Positions 1 through 8,273 are shown, counted from the stretch's first letter. The stretch is 40,914 nucleotides of DNA from JOPF133 sp052144935 (GCA_052144935.1 JBKQPR010000170.1:1-40914), one strand, 5' to 3'. Notes: generated from the sequence alone by a model not told the origin. Made by a program: numbers and translations.

Positions 1-40
1 CTCACCGCGTAGCCTCCCCGGACAGATCTTTAGCCCTGGA

Positions 41-124
41 TATGGGCCACTCGCAAAAGGCTCTAACGGCCCAATGGGTCATTCTTAGAAAGCACAGGCG
101 GGTCACTTCTGGCGAGCGCCGAAG
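41..124. mobile_element. Possible terminal end of an IS21-like insertion sequence
   Basis: Three related short repeats lie close together: TGGGCCACTCGCAAAAGG near 45, AATGGGTCATTCTTAG near 74 and GCGGGTCACTTCTGGCG near 100. Repeated GGGTCACTT-type blocks ending in a GCGCC-type segment are what I know from the ends of IS21-family (istA/istB) elements. The right border would fall about 124, exactly where the neighbouring kinase stops looking like its family. No transposase is visible because the element would extend off the left edge. The terminal TGACA-like bases are not clear, so this may be a decayed end. Confidence 0.35.
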
Positions 125-1530
125 CCGTGGGGGCCCCACCGTTGAAACGCAATGCGCCTTCCATCCGGAGTCCATACCGGACACGTGTCGGCAGCCGGAT
201 CGGTAGTCAGCCGCAAGGCATTCGTCTCGCCCACCAATTTCACGTAGATATCGTAGTTGTCGGCCTTCTCGCCATTCCAACTGAATGCGATCTGCCGGCC
301 GTCGGGAGAGAAGCTGGGATGAATCTGCGATCCCGAATAGGTGGTTACGGGCGCCAGCGTCTCGGCCGGGCCGGGTGCGGGCCTTCGCCAGAGCCATTCT
401 CCCGCCAACGCCGCTACGACGAGAGCAGCGGCCGCGGCCCACAGCCACGTGCGGTTGGCAGGCGGGGTGCCCTTTGGGCCCGCCTGCCCCACCATCGTGC
501 CGGCCTGTGCATCCCCCGAGGCAATCCATAGCAGCTCATCGCGGAGATCGCTGGCCGACTGCCACCGCTCATCCGGGTCCTTCGCCAGGCACTTGCGCAC
601 CAGCCGCGCGAGCGCTCCCGAGGCCAGCGGAGCCGTCAGGGGAGGCGGCTCCTCTTTGAGGATCGCCGCGGTGATACTGGCCGAGTCGGATCCCTCGAAG
701 GCACGCCGCCCCGTGAGCAGTTCGTAGAGCACCGAGCCCAGCGAGAAAATATCGCTGCGGGCATCGGTTCCCCTGCCTTGCAATTGTTCCGGCGCCATGT
801 AGGGCAGAGTGCCGAGAATGCCGCCTTCCACCGTCTCGGTGGAAGGGAGCGTGCAGCCGGAAGCGTTCTCGGCGCCCTTATCTATCTTGGCGAGTCCGAA
901 ATCGAGGACCTTGACGCCGGGGCGCCCCTTGGGCCCGGTGAGCACAATGTTGGCTGGCTTCAGGTCCCGGTGGGTGATGCCTTTGCGATGCGCGGCGTTC
1001 AGGGCATCCGCGATCTGCGCGCCGTACCGGAGCACCTGGTCGACTGGGAGCGCTCCCCTCTTCAGATGAGCGGCCAGGGTTTCGCCCTCCAGCAGCTCCA
1101 TGACCAGGTAATTGGGTCCGACGTCGTGGAGCGTGCAAACGTGCGGATGGTTCAGCGAAGAGATGGCGCGCGCCTCGCGCTCGAACCGCGAGCTGAACCG
1201 CTCGTGGGCGATCTTGAGGGCCACCATCCGTCCCAGGCGCGTATCGCGAGCCCGGTAGACCCGGCCCATGCCGCCTTCGCCCAAAAGACCCTCGATGCGA
1301 TAAGGCCCAAGCTGGGCGCCCACGGCCAGCGGGGTGACTGCGGAATCCTCCAGAACCTCGGCCGGCGCCCGGTCCATCGGACCGGCTAAGCCATCCTGCT
1401 CCAGGAGCGATTGGACTTCCCGGCGCAGATCGGGATCGGCCTGTGCGAGCAGGCCCGCGCGGGATTCGGGCGAGCGCTCGCGCGCCGCGTGGTAGAGCTC
1501 CTCGATTTGACGCAGGCGATCGGGAGTCAT
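103..1530 (-). CDS. Serine/threonine protein kinase with PD40/TolB-like tail, C-terminally truncated
   Basis: A 475-residue transmembrane kinase that phosphorylates Ser/Thr on unknown targets. Visible kinase features are the glycine loop GEGGMG (84-89), the ATP lysine in ALK (106), HRDLKPAN (187-194), DFG (210-212) and APE (246-248), so the kinase domain looks complete. One membrane span follows at about 361-381. The outer part then begins a TolB/PD40-type beta-propeller (HPSFSPDGRQIAFSWNG, then PVWTPDGRRIAFQRWG) but stops after about two blades with GFGARQK. Relatives usually carry several hundred more residues of propeller. None of the three frames downstream resumes it, so I read this as truncation by the IS-like end. 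Kinases of this type commonly sit beside a TIGR02999 ECF sigma factor; one lies 700 bp away here. Kinase activity may remain, but sensing is probably damaged. Confidence 0.85.
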   Translation of the reverse strand: MTPDRLRQIEELYHAARERSPESRAGLLAQADPDLRREVQSLLEQDGLAGPMDRAPAEVLEDSAVTPLAVGAQLGPYRIEGLLGEGGMGRVYRARDTRLGRMVALKIAHERFSSRFEREARAISSLNHPHVCTLHDVGPNYLVMELLEGETLAAHLKRGALPVDQVLRYGAQIADALNAAHRKGITHRDLKPANIVLTGPKGRPGVKVLDFGLAKIDKGAENASGCTLPSTETVEGGILGTLPYMAPEQLQGRGTDARSDIFSLGSVLYELLTGRRAFEGSDSASITAAILKEEPPPLTAPLASGALARLVRKCLAKDPDERWQSASDLRDELLWIASGDAQAGTMVGQAGPKGTPPANRTWLWAAAAALVVAALAGEWLWRRPAPGPAETLAPVTTYSGSQIHPSFSPDGRQIAFSWNGEKADNYDIYVKLVGETNALRLTTDPAADTCPVWTPDGRRIAFQRWGPHGFGARQK

Positions 1531-1566
1531 GGATGGCGCAATGTCGCTTAAAGGATAGGGCCCAAA

Positions 1567-2154
1567 TCATCGCGCCGCAAGCTGCATCGTCCCTTTGCCG
1601 GCCGCTGAAGCCGCCCGCGCGTCCAGCCCGCGATGGATCAGGTCCACATCCTCCTCAGCGAAAACCAGGGATCTGGCCCGGATTTTGTCGTAATCCGCGT
1701 CGTCCCAGTGCGCCTTCATGATGCCGCCTTGCGAATGCCGGGCGATTCCTTCCAGGATGTGCGTGATCTCGTGTACCAGCACATACGCCAGCAACTGCTG
1801 CGCGCAGCCGCATTGCATCCGCTGGATAGGGTCGTAGAACACCACGATGTGGGAACCTTCATCATAGGGAAGAGCGTAGGCCAGCGTGCCGGCAGGCTGC
1901 CCTTCGGCCGCCCGATCGACGACGCTGATCTTGAGGGTATTAGGGGAGGCCGGGCAGGGGCCATCGTTCCAATCGAGTTTCACTGCGATGGCGGAGAAGA
2001 TCCTCGACGCCATGCTCTCGGCCGGCCAGGTCGCCGGGATCCCGGGGTCGCCTTTCATGCAAACCGTAACCCGCTCGCCCTTTACCTTGCCGGCTTCCGC
2101 CGCCCACGCGCCTGTTCCCACCGCCGCCATCGTTATCAACGCCGCCAGTCTCAT
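1567..2154 (-). CDS. Small exported HExxH putative metalloprotease-like protein
   Basis: A 195-residue protein with a signal peptide (MRLAALITMAAVGTGAWA). The central motif VHEITHILEGIARHSQGG carries HExxH, with a further His in RHS and KAHW, so a zinc-bound metallopeptidase-like site is likely; substrate unknown. I place the start at 2154 because GGAGGGGAGAG lies just upstream and the signal peptide begins there; a longer reading to 2262 adds residues without signal character. It reads toward the kinase with only 36 bp between them, so the two may be cotranscribed, and it is divergent from the ECF sigma gene. Similar small HExxH proteins occur in soil acidobacteria, but I cannot name a family. 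It could be a non-catalytic structural homologue. Confidence 0.7.
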   Translation of the reverse strand: MRLAALITMAAVGTGAWAAEAGKVKGERVTVCMKGDPGIPATWPAESMASRIFSAIAVKLDWNDGPCPASPNTLKISVVDRAAEGQPAGTLAYALPYDEGSHIVVFYDPIQRMQCGCAQQLLAYVLVHEITHILEGIARHSQGGIMKAHWDDADYDKIRARSLVFAEEDVDLIHRGLDARAASAAGKGTMQLAAR

Positions 2155-2233
2155 GTCTCTCCCCTCCGCGGGTGCAGGCGGAAGGAGCGAGCAAAACCCG
2201 ACAAGGCGTGATAGATTTTTTTGAGGAGGCGCT

Positions 2234-2800
2234 ATGGCGACCCCCGATCCTGCGGACGTCACCGATTTGCTGAAGGCGTGGGGCGGCGGAGATCCAGCGG
2301 CGCTCGACCGGCTGGCCCCGGTGGTTTACGAGGAACTGCGGCGCATCGCCAGGCGCTACATGCGCAACGAGCGGGCCGGCAATACGCTGCAGACCACCGC
2401 CCTGGTGAACGAGGTCTACCTCCGCCTGGTGGACGTGAAAAACGTGGACTGGCAGCACCGCGCCCAGTTCTTCGCCATCTCGGCGCAGATGATGTGGCGC
2501 ATCCTGGTGGATGCGGCGCGCGCCCGCGGCTCCCGCAAGCGCGGGGGAGGCGCCGTGAAGGTGAACGTGGATGAGGTAGCGGTGGTGTCGCCCCAGTTCG
2601 AGGATTCGATCGTGGCCTTGGACGCCGCGCTCGGAGACTTTGCGAAAGTGGCGCCGCGCCAGGCCAAGGTGGTCGAACTGCGCTATTTCGGCGGGCTGAG
2701 CGTCGAAGAGATCGCCGAAGTCATGAAGATGTCCACGCGCAGCGCCGAGCGCGATTGGCAATTCGCCCGAGCCTGGCTAATGAAAGAATTGAGCCGCTAA
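2234..2800 (+). CDS. ECF-subfamily RNA polymerase sigma factor (TIGR02999/Sigma70_ECF type)
   Basis: A 188-residue sigma factor. Region 2 is seen in the N-terminal half (EELRRIARRYMRNER, then TALVNEVYLRLVD) and region 4 in the last 60 residues (VVELRYFGGLSVEEIAEVMKMS, then SAERDWQFARAWL), the recognition helix of a -35-binding HTH. The pattern is that of the acidobacterial/planctomycete ECF group often called Sigma-70_X6. Its start is fixed by GAGGAGG seven bases upstream. There is no anti-sigma gene nearby; in this group control is commonly linked to a neighbouring Ser/Thr kinase, and a truncated one lies at 103-1530. Its target genes cannot be read from the window. Confidence 0.92.
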   Translation: MATPDPADVTDLLKAWGGGDPAALDRLAPVVYEELRRIARRYMRNERAGNTLQTTALVNEVYLRLVDVKNVDWQHRAQFFAISAQMMWRILVDAARARGSRKRGGGAVKVNVDEVAVVSPQFEDSIVALDAALGDFAKVAPRQAKVVELRYFGGLSVEEIAEVMKMSTRSAERDWQFARAWLMKELSR

Positions 2801-3032
2801 GGAGTGGGGGTTTAGAGTATCCCCGCAAAGCAGGGTTTAAGGGCCGCCGGAAAATGGCCGGTGCAATCGTCGGCACGGTTGTTCCGGAATAGGCCTGAAG
2901 AGTATCTCGCCGAGACGGCAGCGGTTAGTCATCGCGCAACAATAAGTTGGTCAATTGAGCCTCGACTGCGCAGCCACACGAATGGCATAAAATGTTTCGG
3001 TCCCGATGTCCAGCTTATTTTGCCGCGGCTCC

Positions 3033-4307
3033 TTAGTCCGGGATTCGAACCGTGATGGTGGTGCCTTGATTGGGCCGGCTTGCGATTTCAAGGCTGCCTC
3101 CGACCAGCCGGGCGCGTTCTTCGATGCTGACCAGCCCTAGCCCATCCGTGGCCTCAGCCCGGCCTGGCTCCATGCCCACGCCGGTGTCCGAGACGCTGAG
3201 GCTCAACAGCCCGCCGGAGTGGCGGATTTCGATTGCGGCGGTAGCCACCTTAGCGTGCTTCGCGACATTCCCCAGCGCCTCCTGAGCAATTCGATACATG
3301 CACAGAGCGGCGGCGGGCGGCACGCCGTCAAATTCGCCGTGGATGGTGAGCGACACCTGCACGCCGGTCAACGCTCCGAACTCCTTGCAGTACGACTGTA
3401 GAGCTGCCGCGAGTCCGGAATACTGGAGAATCGCGGGATGGAGTTCGTGCGACATGCGGCGCACCGTTTCCGCAACGCCGACCAGTTTCTGGTGAATGCG
3501 GTCGCCCTGCGCTCGTGCATCGGCTTGCTCCTCCGGGATCTGTCGCTTGAGATTGCCTAGCGCAATGCTCAGTGCGGCGATCTGCTGGCTGAGATCGTCG
3601 TGCAACTCCCGAGCGATGCGGGCCCGCTCTTCCTCTTGCGCGTTCATGAGGCGCCCACTCAAGGCCTTGACTCTCCGCTCTGCCTCCCGCGACTGGAACA
3701 CGCTTCTCTTGAGATTGCGGGAGAGCAGCCCTACCGCAACCACTGTGATGAGGAGGATGTTGACCACGTTAGCGACCCTGTGGTACGAGGTGCCCACGGC
3801 GCCGGTTGCGGCAAGAATGAAGCCGGTCGACGCAACGGACACAATCACCAGACCCGCAAAGCCAATGTAGGAACGCCAATCCAGCAGGACTGCGGCAGTA
3901 ACCAGGGCCAGCGGCAACAGCAGCATCTCTTCGTCGCTGAATCCCACGCCGAAAACGGAAATCACGAACAACCCGCAGGCCAGCTCACTGAAACAGACGA
4001 TCCTCGTCGCCCATTCGACTTCTCCCAGGCGATTGAGCCAAAAAGCGGCGATCAAGCACAACTCCTCGACGCCGTACGTGCGGGCGGTACCCATCCAGCG
4101 ATGAGCCCAGGCCTGAACCAGCGAAAAGGCGGCCATCGCCATCAGGCCGAGCAGAAGGAAAAAGAGCGTGCGGCTGGCGCGCACCCTCTCTTCGCCGGCA
4201 AAGCCGGCGGGTGACACCCAGGCCCGCAACTTTACCAGCGAGTGATTGAGAATCGCCGTCCTCCGTCCCCGCGCCGCTGGAGGCTGTACTCGATCATGGA
4301 GTTGCAT
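3033..4307 (-). CDS. NarL-family (HisKA_3) membrane sensor histidine kinase
   Basis: A 424-residue kinase. The N-terminal part has about five or six hydrophobic segments between residues 45 and 200, so the input domain is membrane-embedded. The dimerisation/phospho-acceptor helix reads EEERARIARELHDDLSQQ with the active His near 236. The ATPase part shows an N box (RIAQEALGNVAKHAK) and a G box (DTGVGMEP). This architecture usually phosphorylates LuxR/NarL-type regulators. The start is uncertain: the frame is open to 4577, but those residues do not look like protein; the ATG at 4307 follows a weak AGAG. Two receiver genes lie upstream on the same strand, but neither has an HTH, so its output route is unclear. 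Confidence 0.85.
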   Translation of the reverse strand: MQLHDRVQPPAARGRRTAILNHSLVKLRAWVSPAGFAGEERVRASRTLFFLLLGLMAMAAFSLVQAWAHRWMGTARTYGVEELCLIAAFWLNRLGEVEWATRIVCFSELACGLFVISVFGVGFSDEEMLLLPLALVTAAVLLDWRSYIGFAGLVIVSVASTGFILAATGAVGTSYHRVANVVNILLITVVAVGLLSRNLKRSVFQSREAERRVKALSGRLMNAQEEERARIARELHDDLSQQIAALSIALGNLKRQIPEEQADARAQGDRIHQKLVGVAETVRRMSHELHPAILQYSGLAAALQSYCKEFGALTGVQVSLTIHGEFDGVPPAAALCMYRIAQEALGNVAKHAKVATAAIEIRHSGGLLSLSVSDTGVGMEPGRAEATDGLGLVSIEERARLVGGSLEIASRPNQGTTITVRIPD

Positions 4308-4644
4308 GTCTCTATCGATGTCGCAGAATCGGGGTCCTGCGTGCAAACCGTCCCATCGGGAGCTTCTTGGTTCGGTTGTGGGCGCAATTCCCGGGAGGCG
4401 GATCGTGCCGGGACTCGTTGGCCGGCCCATGGATGGATCCCTTGGGCCGCCTGCACGGCGGTTATCGCAGATGGCGTTCCGGGCATGGCCCGATCGCTCC
4501 GATACCAACTTTGGCCGTGCCGCGTACTGGACCGATGCAGCCGTGGTTCCCATGTCTCGGCGTGAGAGGCGCGCCATCGCCTCGCACCCGACCGCCGGTC
4601 TCCAGCAGAAGCGGGTCCCTGGCCGGGAGCGTCGTGACGTATGA
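4308..4644. other. Gap without a convincing gene between histidine kinase and receiver
   Basis: Open frames run through this 337-bp stretch on both strands, but their translations are Arg/Pro/Gly-rich and show no family resemblance. Conceptual translation after the upstream receiver's stop in any frame does not restore a LuxR-type HTH, so I see no sign of a simple frameshift that removed one. Confidence 0.4.
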
Positions 4645-5007
4645 TCATCCCTGCGCTACCTCGCGACTGGCGTCGATCGACTCATCGCCAGTCGAGATCT
4701 TGAGCGCGTAACCGGACACCCCGGCGCGAAAAGCCTCCGCGGCCGACTGCGTCTCCCGGCGCATGGTGAGCACGATCGCCTTGGCATCCGGCCGGCGGCA
4801 GCGGATCTGCCGGATGGCATCGAGTCCGTTCCATGGCGGCATCGAAATCCCGGTTACAACCACGTCCGGACGAAGCTTCTCCGCCGCGGCCGGCAGGACG
4901 CACCCGTCGTGTACCACACTGAGATCAAAACTGTTTTTCAGCAGGGCCTGAAGCCCTTCGGCGGCGACCGTGCGATCGACGGCGAGGAGAGCTTTACTGT
5001 TGGGCAT
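4645..5007 (-). CDS. Degenerate stand-alone receiver protein lacking the phospho-acceptor Asp
   Basis: A 120-residue single receiver domain of the NarL type. Alignment by eye with its neighbour at 5108-5539 is straightforward: ALLAVDRTVAAEGLQALL corresponds to LVLADDHRDILDEVRRLL, and VVTGISMPPWNG to AVISDIRMPGLGG. The position that should be the phosphorylated Asp is Gly53, and the acidic pair is reduced to one Asp (11). The Thr/Ser (VLTM) and Lys (YALKIS) switch positions remain. It ends where a LuxR-type HTH would begin. It may act as a non-phosphorylated decoy or partner for the kinase at 3033-4307, or be decaying. A -10-like TATAGT lies on the minus strand at 5034-5039. Confidence 0.7.
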   Translation of the reverse strand: MPNSKALLAVDRTVAAEGLQALLKNSFDLSVVHDGCVLPAAAEKLRPDVVVTGISMPPWNGLDAIRQIRCRRPDAKAIVLTMRRETQSAAEAFRAGVSGYALKISTGDESIDASREVAQG

Positions 5008-5107
5008 TACGCGACCGCTCGGTTGTCATGAATACTATAGCGCCACTCATCGCCAAACGGATGAGATCCAGTGAGGCCGCGCAGCCGCATCCGGGTGTCT
5101 ATTCTCT

Positions 5108-5539
5108 TCAATTATCGGAGACGCCTCGCGAAAGATAGCTGCAACCGCCCAGTACTGCGTAGATCGCCGGGATGAGTTCCTCGCTCGCGTCCACCTTCAG
5201 CACGTAGCCGCGGATTCCCGCCTGAAGCGCCTTCCCGACCAGATGCGAATCGTTGTACATGCTCAGAACGATGACGGCGTTCGACAGGCCTTGGCGAAGA
5301 ATTTGCCGGCCTGCCTCGATGCCTCCTAATCCCGGCATCCGGATATCGGAGATCACGGCATCCGGCCGCAACTCGGCGACGGCCTGAATTAACGCGTTAC
5401 CCTCGGCCACCGTACACAGCACATCGAATCCGGACGCCAGGAGGCGGCGGACCTCGTCCAGAATGTCCCGGTGATCGTCGGCTAAGACCAACCGGGGTCG
5501 TGGTTGCTCATTTTCCGTCACATTCCGCCTCTCCACCAT
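5108..5539 (-). CDS. Stand-alone response regulator receiver (NarL type, no HTH)
   Basis: A 143-residue receiver with all expected residues: acidic pair DD (21-22), phospho-acceptor Asp65 in ISDIRMP, Ser93 in VLSMY and Lys115 in YVLKVD. The sequence runs to YLSRGVSDN, the usual linker before the LuxR-type HTH, then stops. The product is therefore a receiver alone and would act by protein-protein contact, as a phosphate sink, or is a shortened regulator. The downstream 100 bp encode no HTH in any frame. It lies upstream of the degenerate receiver and the histidine kinase on the same strand and is the more plausible phosphorylation partner. The start at 5539 has AGGA directly before it; a later start is possible. 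Confidence 0.8.
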   Translation of the reverse strand: MVERRNVTENEQPRPRLVLADDHRDILDEVRRLLASGFDVLCTVAEGNALIQAVAELRPDAVISDIRMPGLGGIEAGRQILRQGLSNAVIVLSMYNDSHLVGKALQAGIRGYVLKVDASEELIPAIYAVLGGCSYLSRGVSDN

Positions 5540-5764
5540 TCCTGAGTTTCCATTTGTAACTCCGTGAGGCGCCCGAGGGTATCCGTAACTTTACGGGGCG
5601 CCGGCGCCCGTAACGGCTGCGCGGCCAGTATTCGAGAAGCGCGAATCCCGGAGAATTACGGATAGGCGGCCACGCGGGCTTCGACCACCATAAGGCAGGG
5701 CGGCGGCAATGTCGTGGCGCCGCTCCTAAGCGGGTGCCCTGTCGCGTCCCACGGAGTCTTTGAA

Positions 5765-6001
5765 TTGAAGCGCACGCTAACGAAGAAAGGTAGAACCGGT
5801 GCCGGGGAAGCCATTCTCGAGCCGCTGGTGAAAGTGCTCGACGACTTAAGCCGTTCGATCACCGCACTCCATAAGACCGTAGCGTCCCTTTGCGGCAAGG
5901 TAGCCACGCACAGCCCCAAGCAACGCTCGGCCGGGTCGAAGCCCGGCAAAGCGGCGCGTGGGCCCCGAATTAGAGGCAGGAAGGGGAGGACGCGCCAATA
6001 G
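5765..6001 (+). CDS. Small basic protein of unknown function
   Basis: About 78 residues if it starts at the TTG at 5765, which has GGAG eight bases upstream; a GTG at 5714 gives 95 residues. The middle is an amphipathic helix (EPLVKVLDDLSRSITALHKT) and the C-terminal 25 residues are rich in Lys/Arg/Gly/Pro, resembling a nucleic-acid-binding tail. I recognise no family. It lies 38 bp upstream of the receiver at 6040 on the same strand, so the two could be cotranscribed. A long antisense frame overlaps it but has no recognisable content. Whether it is translated is uncertain. Confidence 0.4.
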   Translation: MKRTLTKKGRTGAGEAILEPLVKVLDDLSRSITALHKTVASLCGKVATHSPKQRSAGSKPGKAARGPRIRGRKGRTRQ

Positions 6002-6039
6002 GCATTCCTCACGGGGCGGCGCCTATAGGCGGAGGCGGG

Positions 6040-6474
6040 ATGATTCTGGTCGTCGACGACTGTGACGCGCTGCGCCGGTACATCGGAGTTGTCTTGCGAA
6101 GACTCGGCTACTCGGTGATTGAGGCGGCCAACGGCGGCGCGGCCGCAGAGGTGGCCCAAAGGCACACGGACCCGATCGATCTCCTGGTAATGGACCTGGA
6201 ACTGCCCGATGCGGGCGGGCAGGATGTCGCGCAACAGTTGATTGCTACCCGGCCGGGATTGCCGGTGCTGTACATTTCCGGTTATCCCAGAGAGATCCTT
6301 GGGGAAGAGGCGCTGCCGCCTCGAACCGGGTTTCTACAAAAGCCTTTCACCCGCGATGCCCTCGTGGCGCAAGTTCGGGAGGCCTTACGGAAACGGGAAT
6401 TGGTTGGCTCTGACACGCCTCAGGTTGGCGGAATCGATGGGGCGGCGTGGAATCGCCGATCGGGCACCCGGTGA
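6040..6474 (+). CDS. Stand-alone response regulator receiver (hybrid-kinase type)
   Basis: A 144-residue receiver: acidic pair DD (6-7), phospho-acceptor Asp52 in LLVMDLELPDAGG, Ser80 in YISGYP and Lys101 in LQKPFT. The wording VLYISGYP...FLQKPF is typical of receivers at the C-terminus of hybrid PAS histidine kinases rather than of NarL or OmpR regulators. No output domain follows; the last 30 residues look like a disordered tail. GGAGGCGGG just before the ATG supports the start. It is the third lone receiver in 2 kb and could be the relay partner of a hybrid kinase encoded elsewhere. Confidence 0.85.
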   Translation: MILVVDDCDALRRYIGVVLRRLGYSVIEAANGGAAAEVAQRHTDPIDLLVMDLELPDAGGQDVAQQLIATRPGLPVLYISGYPREILGEEALPPRTGFLQKPFTRDALVAQVREALRKRELVGSDTPQVGGIDGAAWNRRSGTR

Positions 6475-6587
6475 CCGTTACGCACGCTTCGCTACCTTCC
6501 GGGACGCTCGCCCGGCATGGGGATTATGCCCGGCCTGGGATCGGGTGCGGCCAGGGGTCGCACCACCATTGGGCTTCCCGTTAATTT

Positions 6588-8273
6588 TCAGCGCGCTTCT
6601 ACCGGGGCCGGCATGGTCTCCTTGGTGAATCGCGGGATCATCTGGTCCAGGTTGGCGACGTACCAGACCGATGCGGCCAGCACCGTGGCGGCGGTTTTGA
6701 CGTCCTCGGGGATAATGCGCTCGTAGGTGTCCAGGTTGGTGTGGTGGGTCTCGGTGTTGTACTCGATGGGGTCCTGCTGCATCCCGATGCCGGGCAGGCC
6801 GGCGTTGTTGAAGGAGGTGCTGTCGGTGCCGCCGGTCGCGCGGCTCGAGGTGGGGTTGGCGCCCATCACGCCGAGATCGGCAAAGGGATCCAGGGCGCGG
6901 CGCAGGACGGCGGCGGCTTCGGGCGGTCCGAAAACGCTGCCGCCGCGCGGACGGCCGGTGCCGCTGTCGATGTTGAAATAGCAATCCAGCGTGGCAAATT
7001 CGGGCTTGGGATTCTCGAACGTTCCGAAGTGCTGCTTGACGTAAGCCAGCGATCCCAGCAGGCCCTCCTCTTCGCCCGACCAGAGGGCCACGCGAATGGT
7101 GCGCCGCGGCTTGATCCCCAGCGCTTGAATGATGCGGGCGGCTTCCATCATGATGGACGAGCCGATGCCGTTGTCGGTGGCGCCGGTGGCCGAATGCCAG
7201 GAATCCAGGTGCCCGCCGAGCATCACGATCTCGCCGGCCTTGTCGGTGCCGGGGATCTCGCCGGCCACGTTGTAGGCGGTCTTGCCCTCGGGATAAAGGG
7301 TGTTCCGAATGTCGAATTCCAATTTGACGTCTTCGCCATCCGCCAGCAGCCGCTCGATGCGGCCGTAATCCTCGTTGCGCGCGATGACCGTGGGGATGGT
7401 CTTACTGGGGTCGTAGGCGTTGTGCTGCTGCGCCACGATGAGGCCGTGGTCGCGGGCGGCATCGTTCATGCGCACCAGGGCGCCGTTCGAGATCAGCCAG
7501 GCATCCACCATGTCGCGCAGCTCGGTGGCGGTGACGCGGCTGGGGTCGGCATTGCCGCGCCCGCGCCCGCCGCCGAATCCGCCGCGCCCGCGTCCGGCGT
7601 TGGGATTGTTCGGATCGTACTGGGCGCGCACCTGATCGTCGGGGAGGCGCCGCGCATCGGGTTCGAAGTTCATGGGGATCACGGCGGCTTTGCCGAACAT
7701 GACCACTTTGCCGCGGATCTTATCTTTGTTGGCGTCCAGCCAGGCGGTCAATTCGGCTTTGGTGGGCTGCTGGAACTGCGGGCCGCCGCGCCCGCCGCGT
7801 CCGCCGCCCGGCCCAAAGGGCGCCCCACCGCGCCCGCCGGCATCCGCCGTTTCAGCGGCGGGAACGGGAGGTCCCTGCGGGAGCACGAGTTGGACCGCCG
7901 AGCCGGTGACGGTGCCCTTGGTGGAGGGGGTCCAGGCCAACACCTCGAACTTCAGATTTGCCTTGACGGGCGCGACGATGAATCCCGAGGCCCGGTCGTT
8001 CAGCCAGCCGGGGCGGCCGAAGTCCCACGGCTCCAGGTGGGCGTTCTGGAAGCCCCAGTCGGTGAGCTGTTTGGCCACCCAGCGGGCGGCGGCCTCGTGA
8101 TTGGGGGTACCGGTCATGCGGGGGCCGTAACGGTCCGTCAGCATGTGGAGGGTGTGCATGAGCTGGGAGTGGTCGGCTTCCTCCTTGCGGATTCTGGCGT
8201 TTACGTCGCCATTGGAGGCCGGCTGGGCCCAGAGCAGGGCGGCCGTGGCGAGGACGAGCAGCAGCTTTCTCAT
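6588..8273 (-). CDS. Exported M28-family zinc peptidase with Gly/Arg-rich loops
   Basis: A 561-residue secreted aminopeptidase-like enzyme. A signal peptide (MRKLLLVLATAALLWAQ) precedes a PA-like insert and then the M28 catalytic core. Likely metal and catalytic residues are His355 (GGHLDSW), Asp367 (GATDNG), Glu401/Glu402 (SGEEEGL), Asp436 (FNIDSG) and His510/511 (ETHHTNLD), in the order known for M28 enzymes with two zinc ions. The middle region carries two low-complexity RGG-like stretches, about residues 146-165 and 226-242, which look like insertions in loops. The family removes N-terminal residues from peptides; here it would act in the periplasm or outside. It is transcribed alone, convergent with the receiver at 6040-6474 and divergent from the small secreted protein at 8539. 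Confidence 0.93.
   Translation of the reverse strand: MRKLLLVLATAALLWAQPASNGDVNARIRKEEADHSQLMHTLHMLTDRYGPRMTGTPNHEAAARWVAKQLTDWGFQNAHLEPWDFGRPGWLNDRASGFIVAPVKANLKFEVLAWTPSTKGTVTGSAVQLVLPQGPPVPAAETADAGGRGGAPFGPGGGRGGRGGPQFQQPTKAELTAWLDANKDKIRGKVVMFGKAAVIPMNFEPDARRLPDDQVRAQYDPNNPNAGRGRGGFGGGRGRGNADPSRVTATELRDMVDAWLISNGALVRMNDAARDHGLIVAQQHNAYDPSKTIPTVIARNEDYGRIERLLADGEDVKLEFDIRNTLYPEGKTAYNVAGEIPGTDKAGEIVMLGGHLDSWHSATGATDNGIGSSIMMEAARIIQALGIKPRRTIRVALWSGEEEGLLGSLAYVKQHFGTFENPKPEFATLDCYFNIDSGTGRPRGGSVFGPPEAAAVLRRALDPFADLGVMGANPTSSRATGGTDSTSFNNAGLPGIGMQQDPIEYNTETHHTNLDTYERIIPEDVKTAATVLAASVWYVANLDQMIPRFTKETMPAPVEAR

Noticed and set aside
3035..3052. A tRNA T-arm-like string (GGTTCGAATCCC on the minus strand)
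   Set aside because: It encodes the conserved C-terminus of the histidine kinase (TITVRIPD) and no acceptor, D or anticodon arms surround it.
4645..5107. A frameshift that could restore an HTH to either NarL-type receiver
   Set aside because: I read all three frames after each stop and found no LTPREREVL-type or other HTH sequence.
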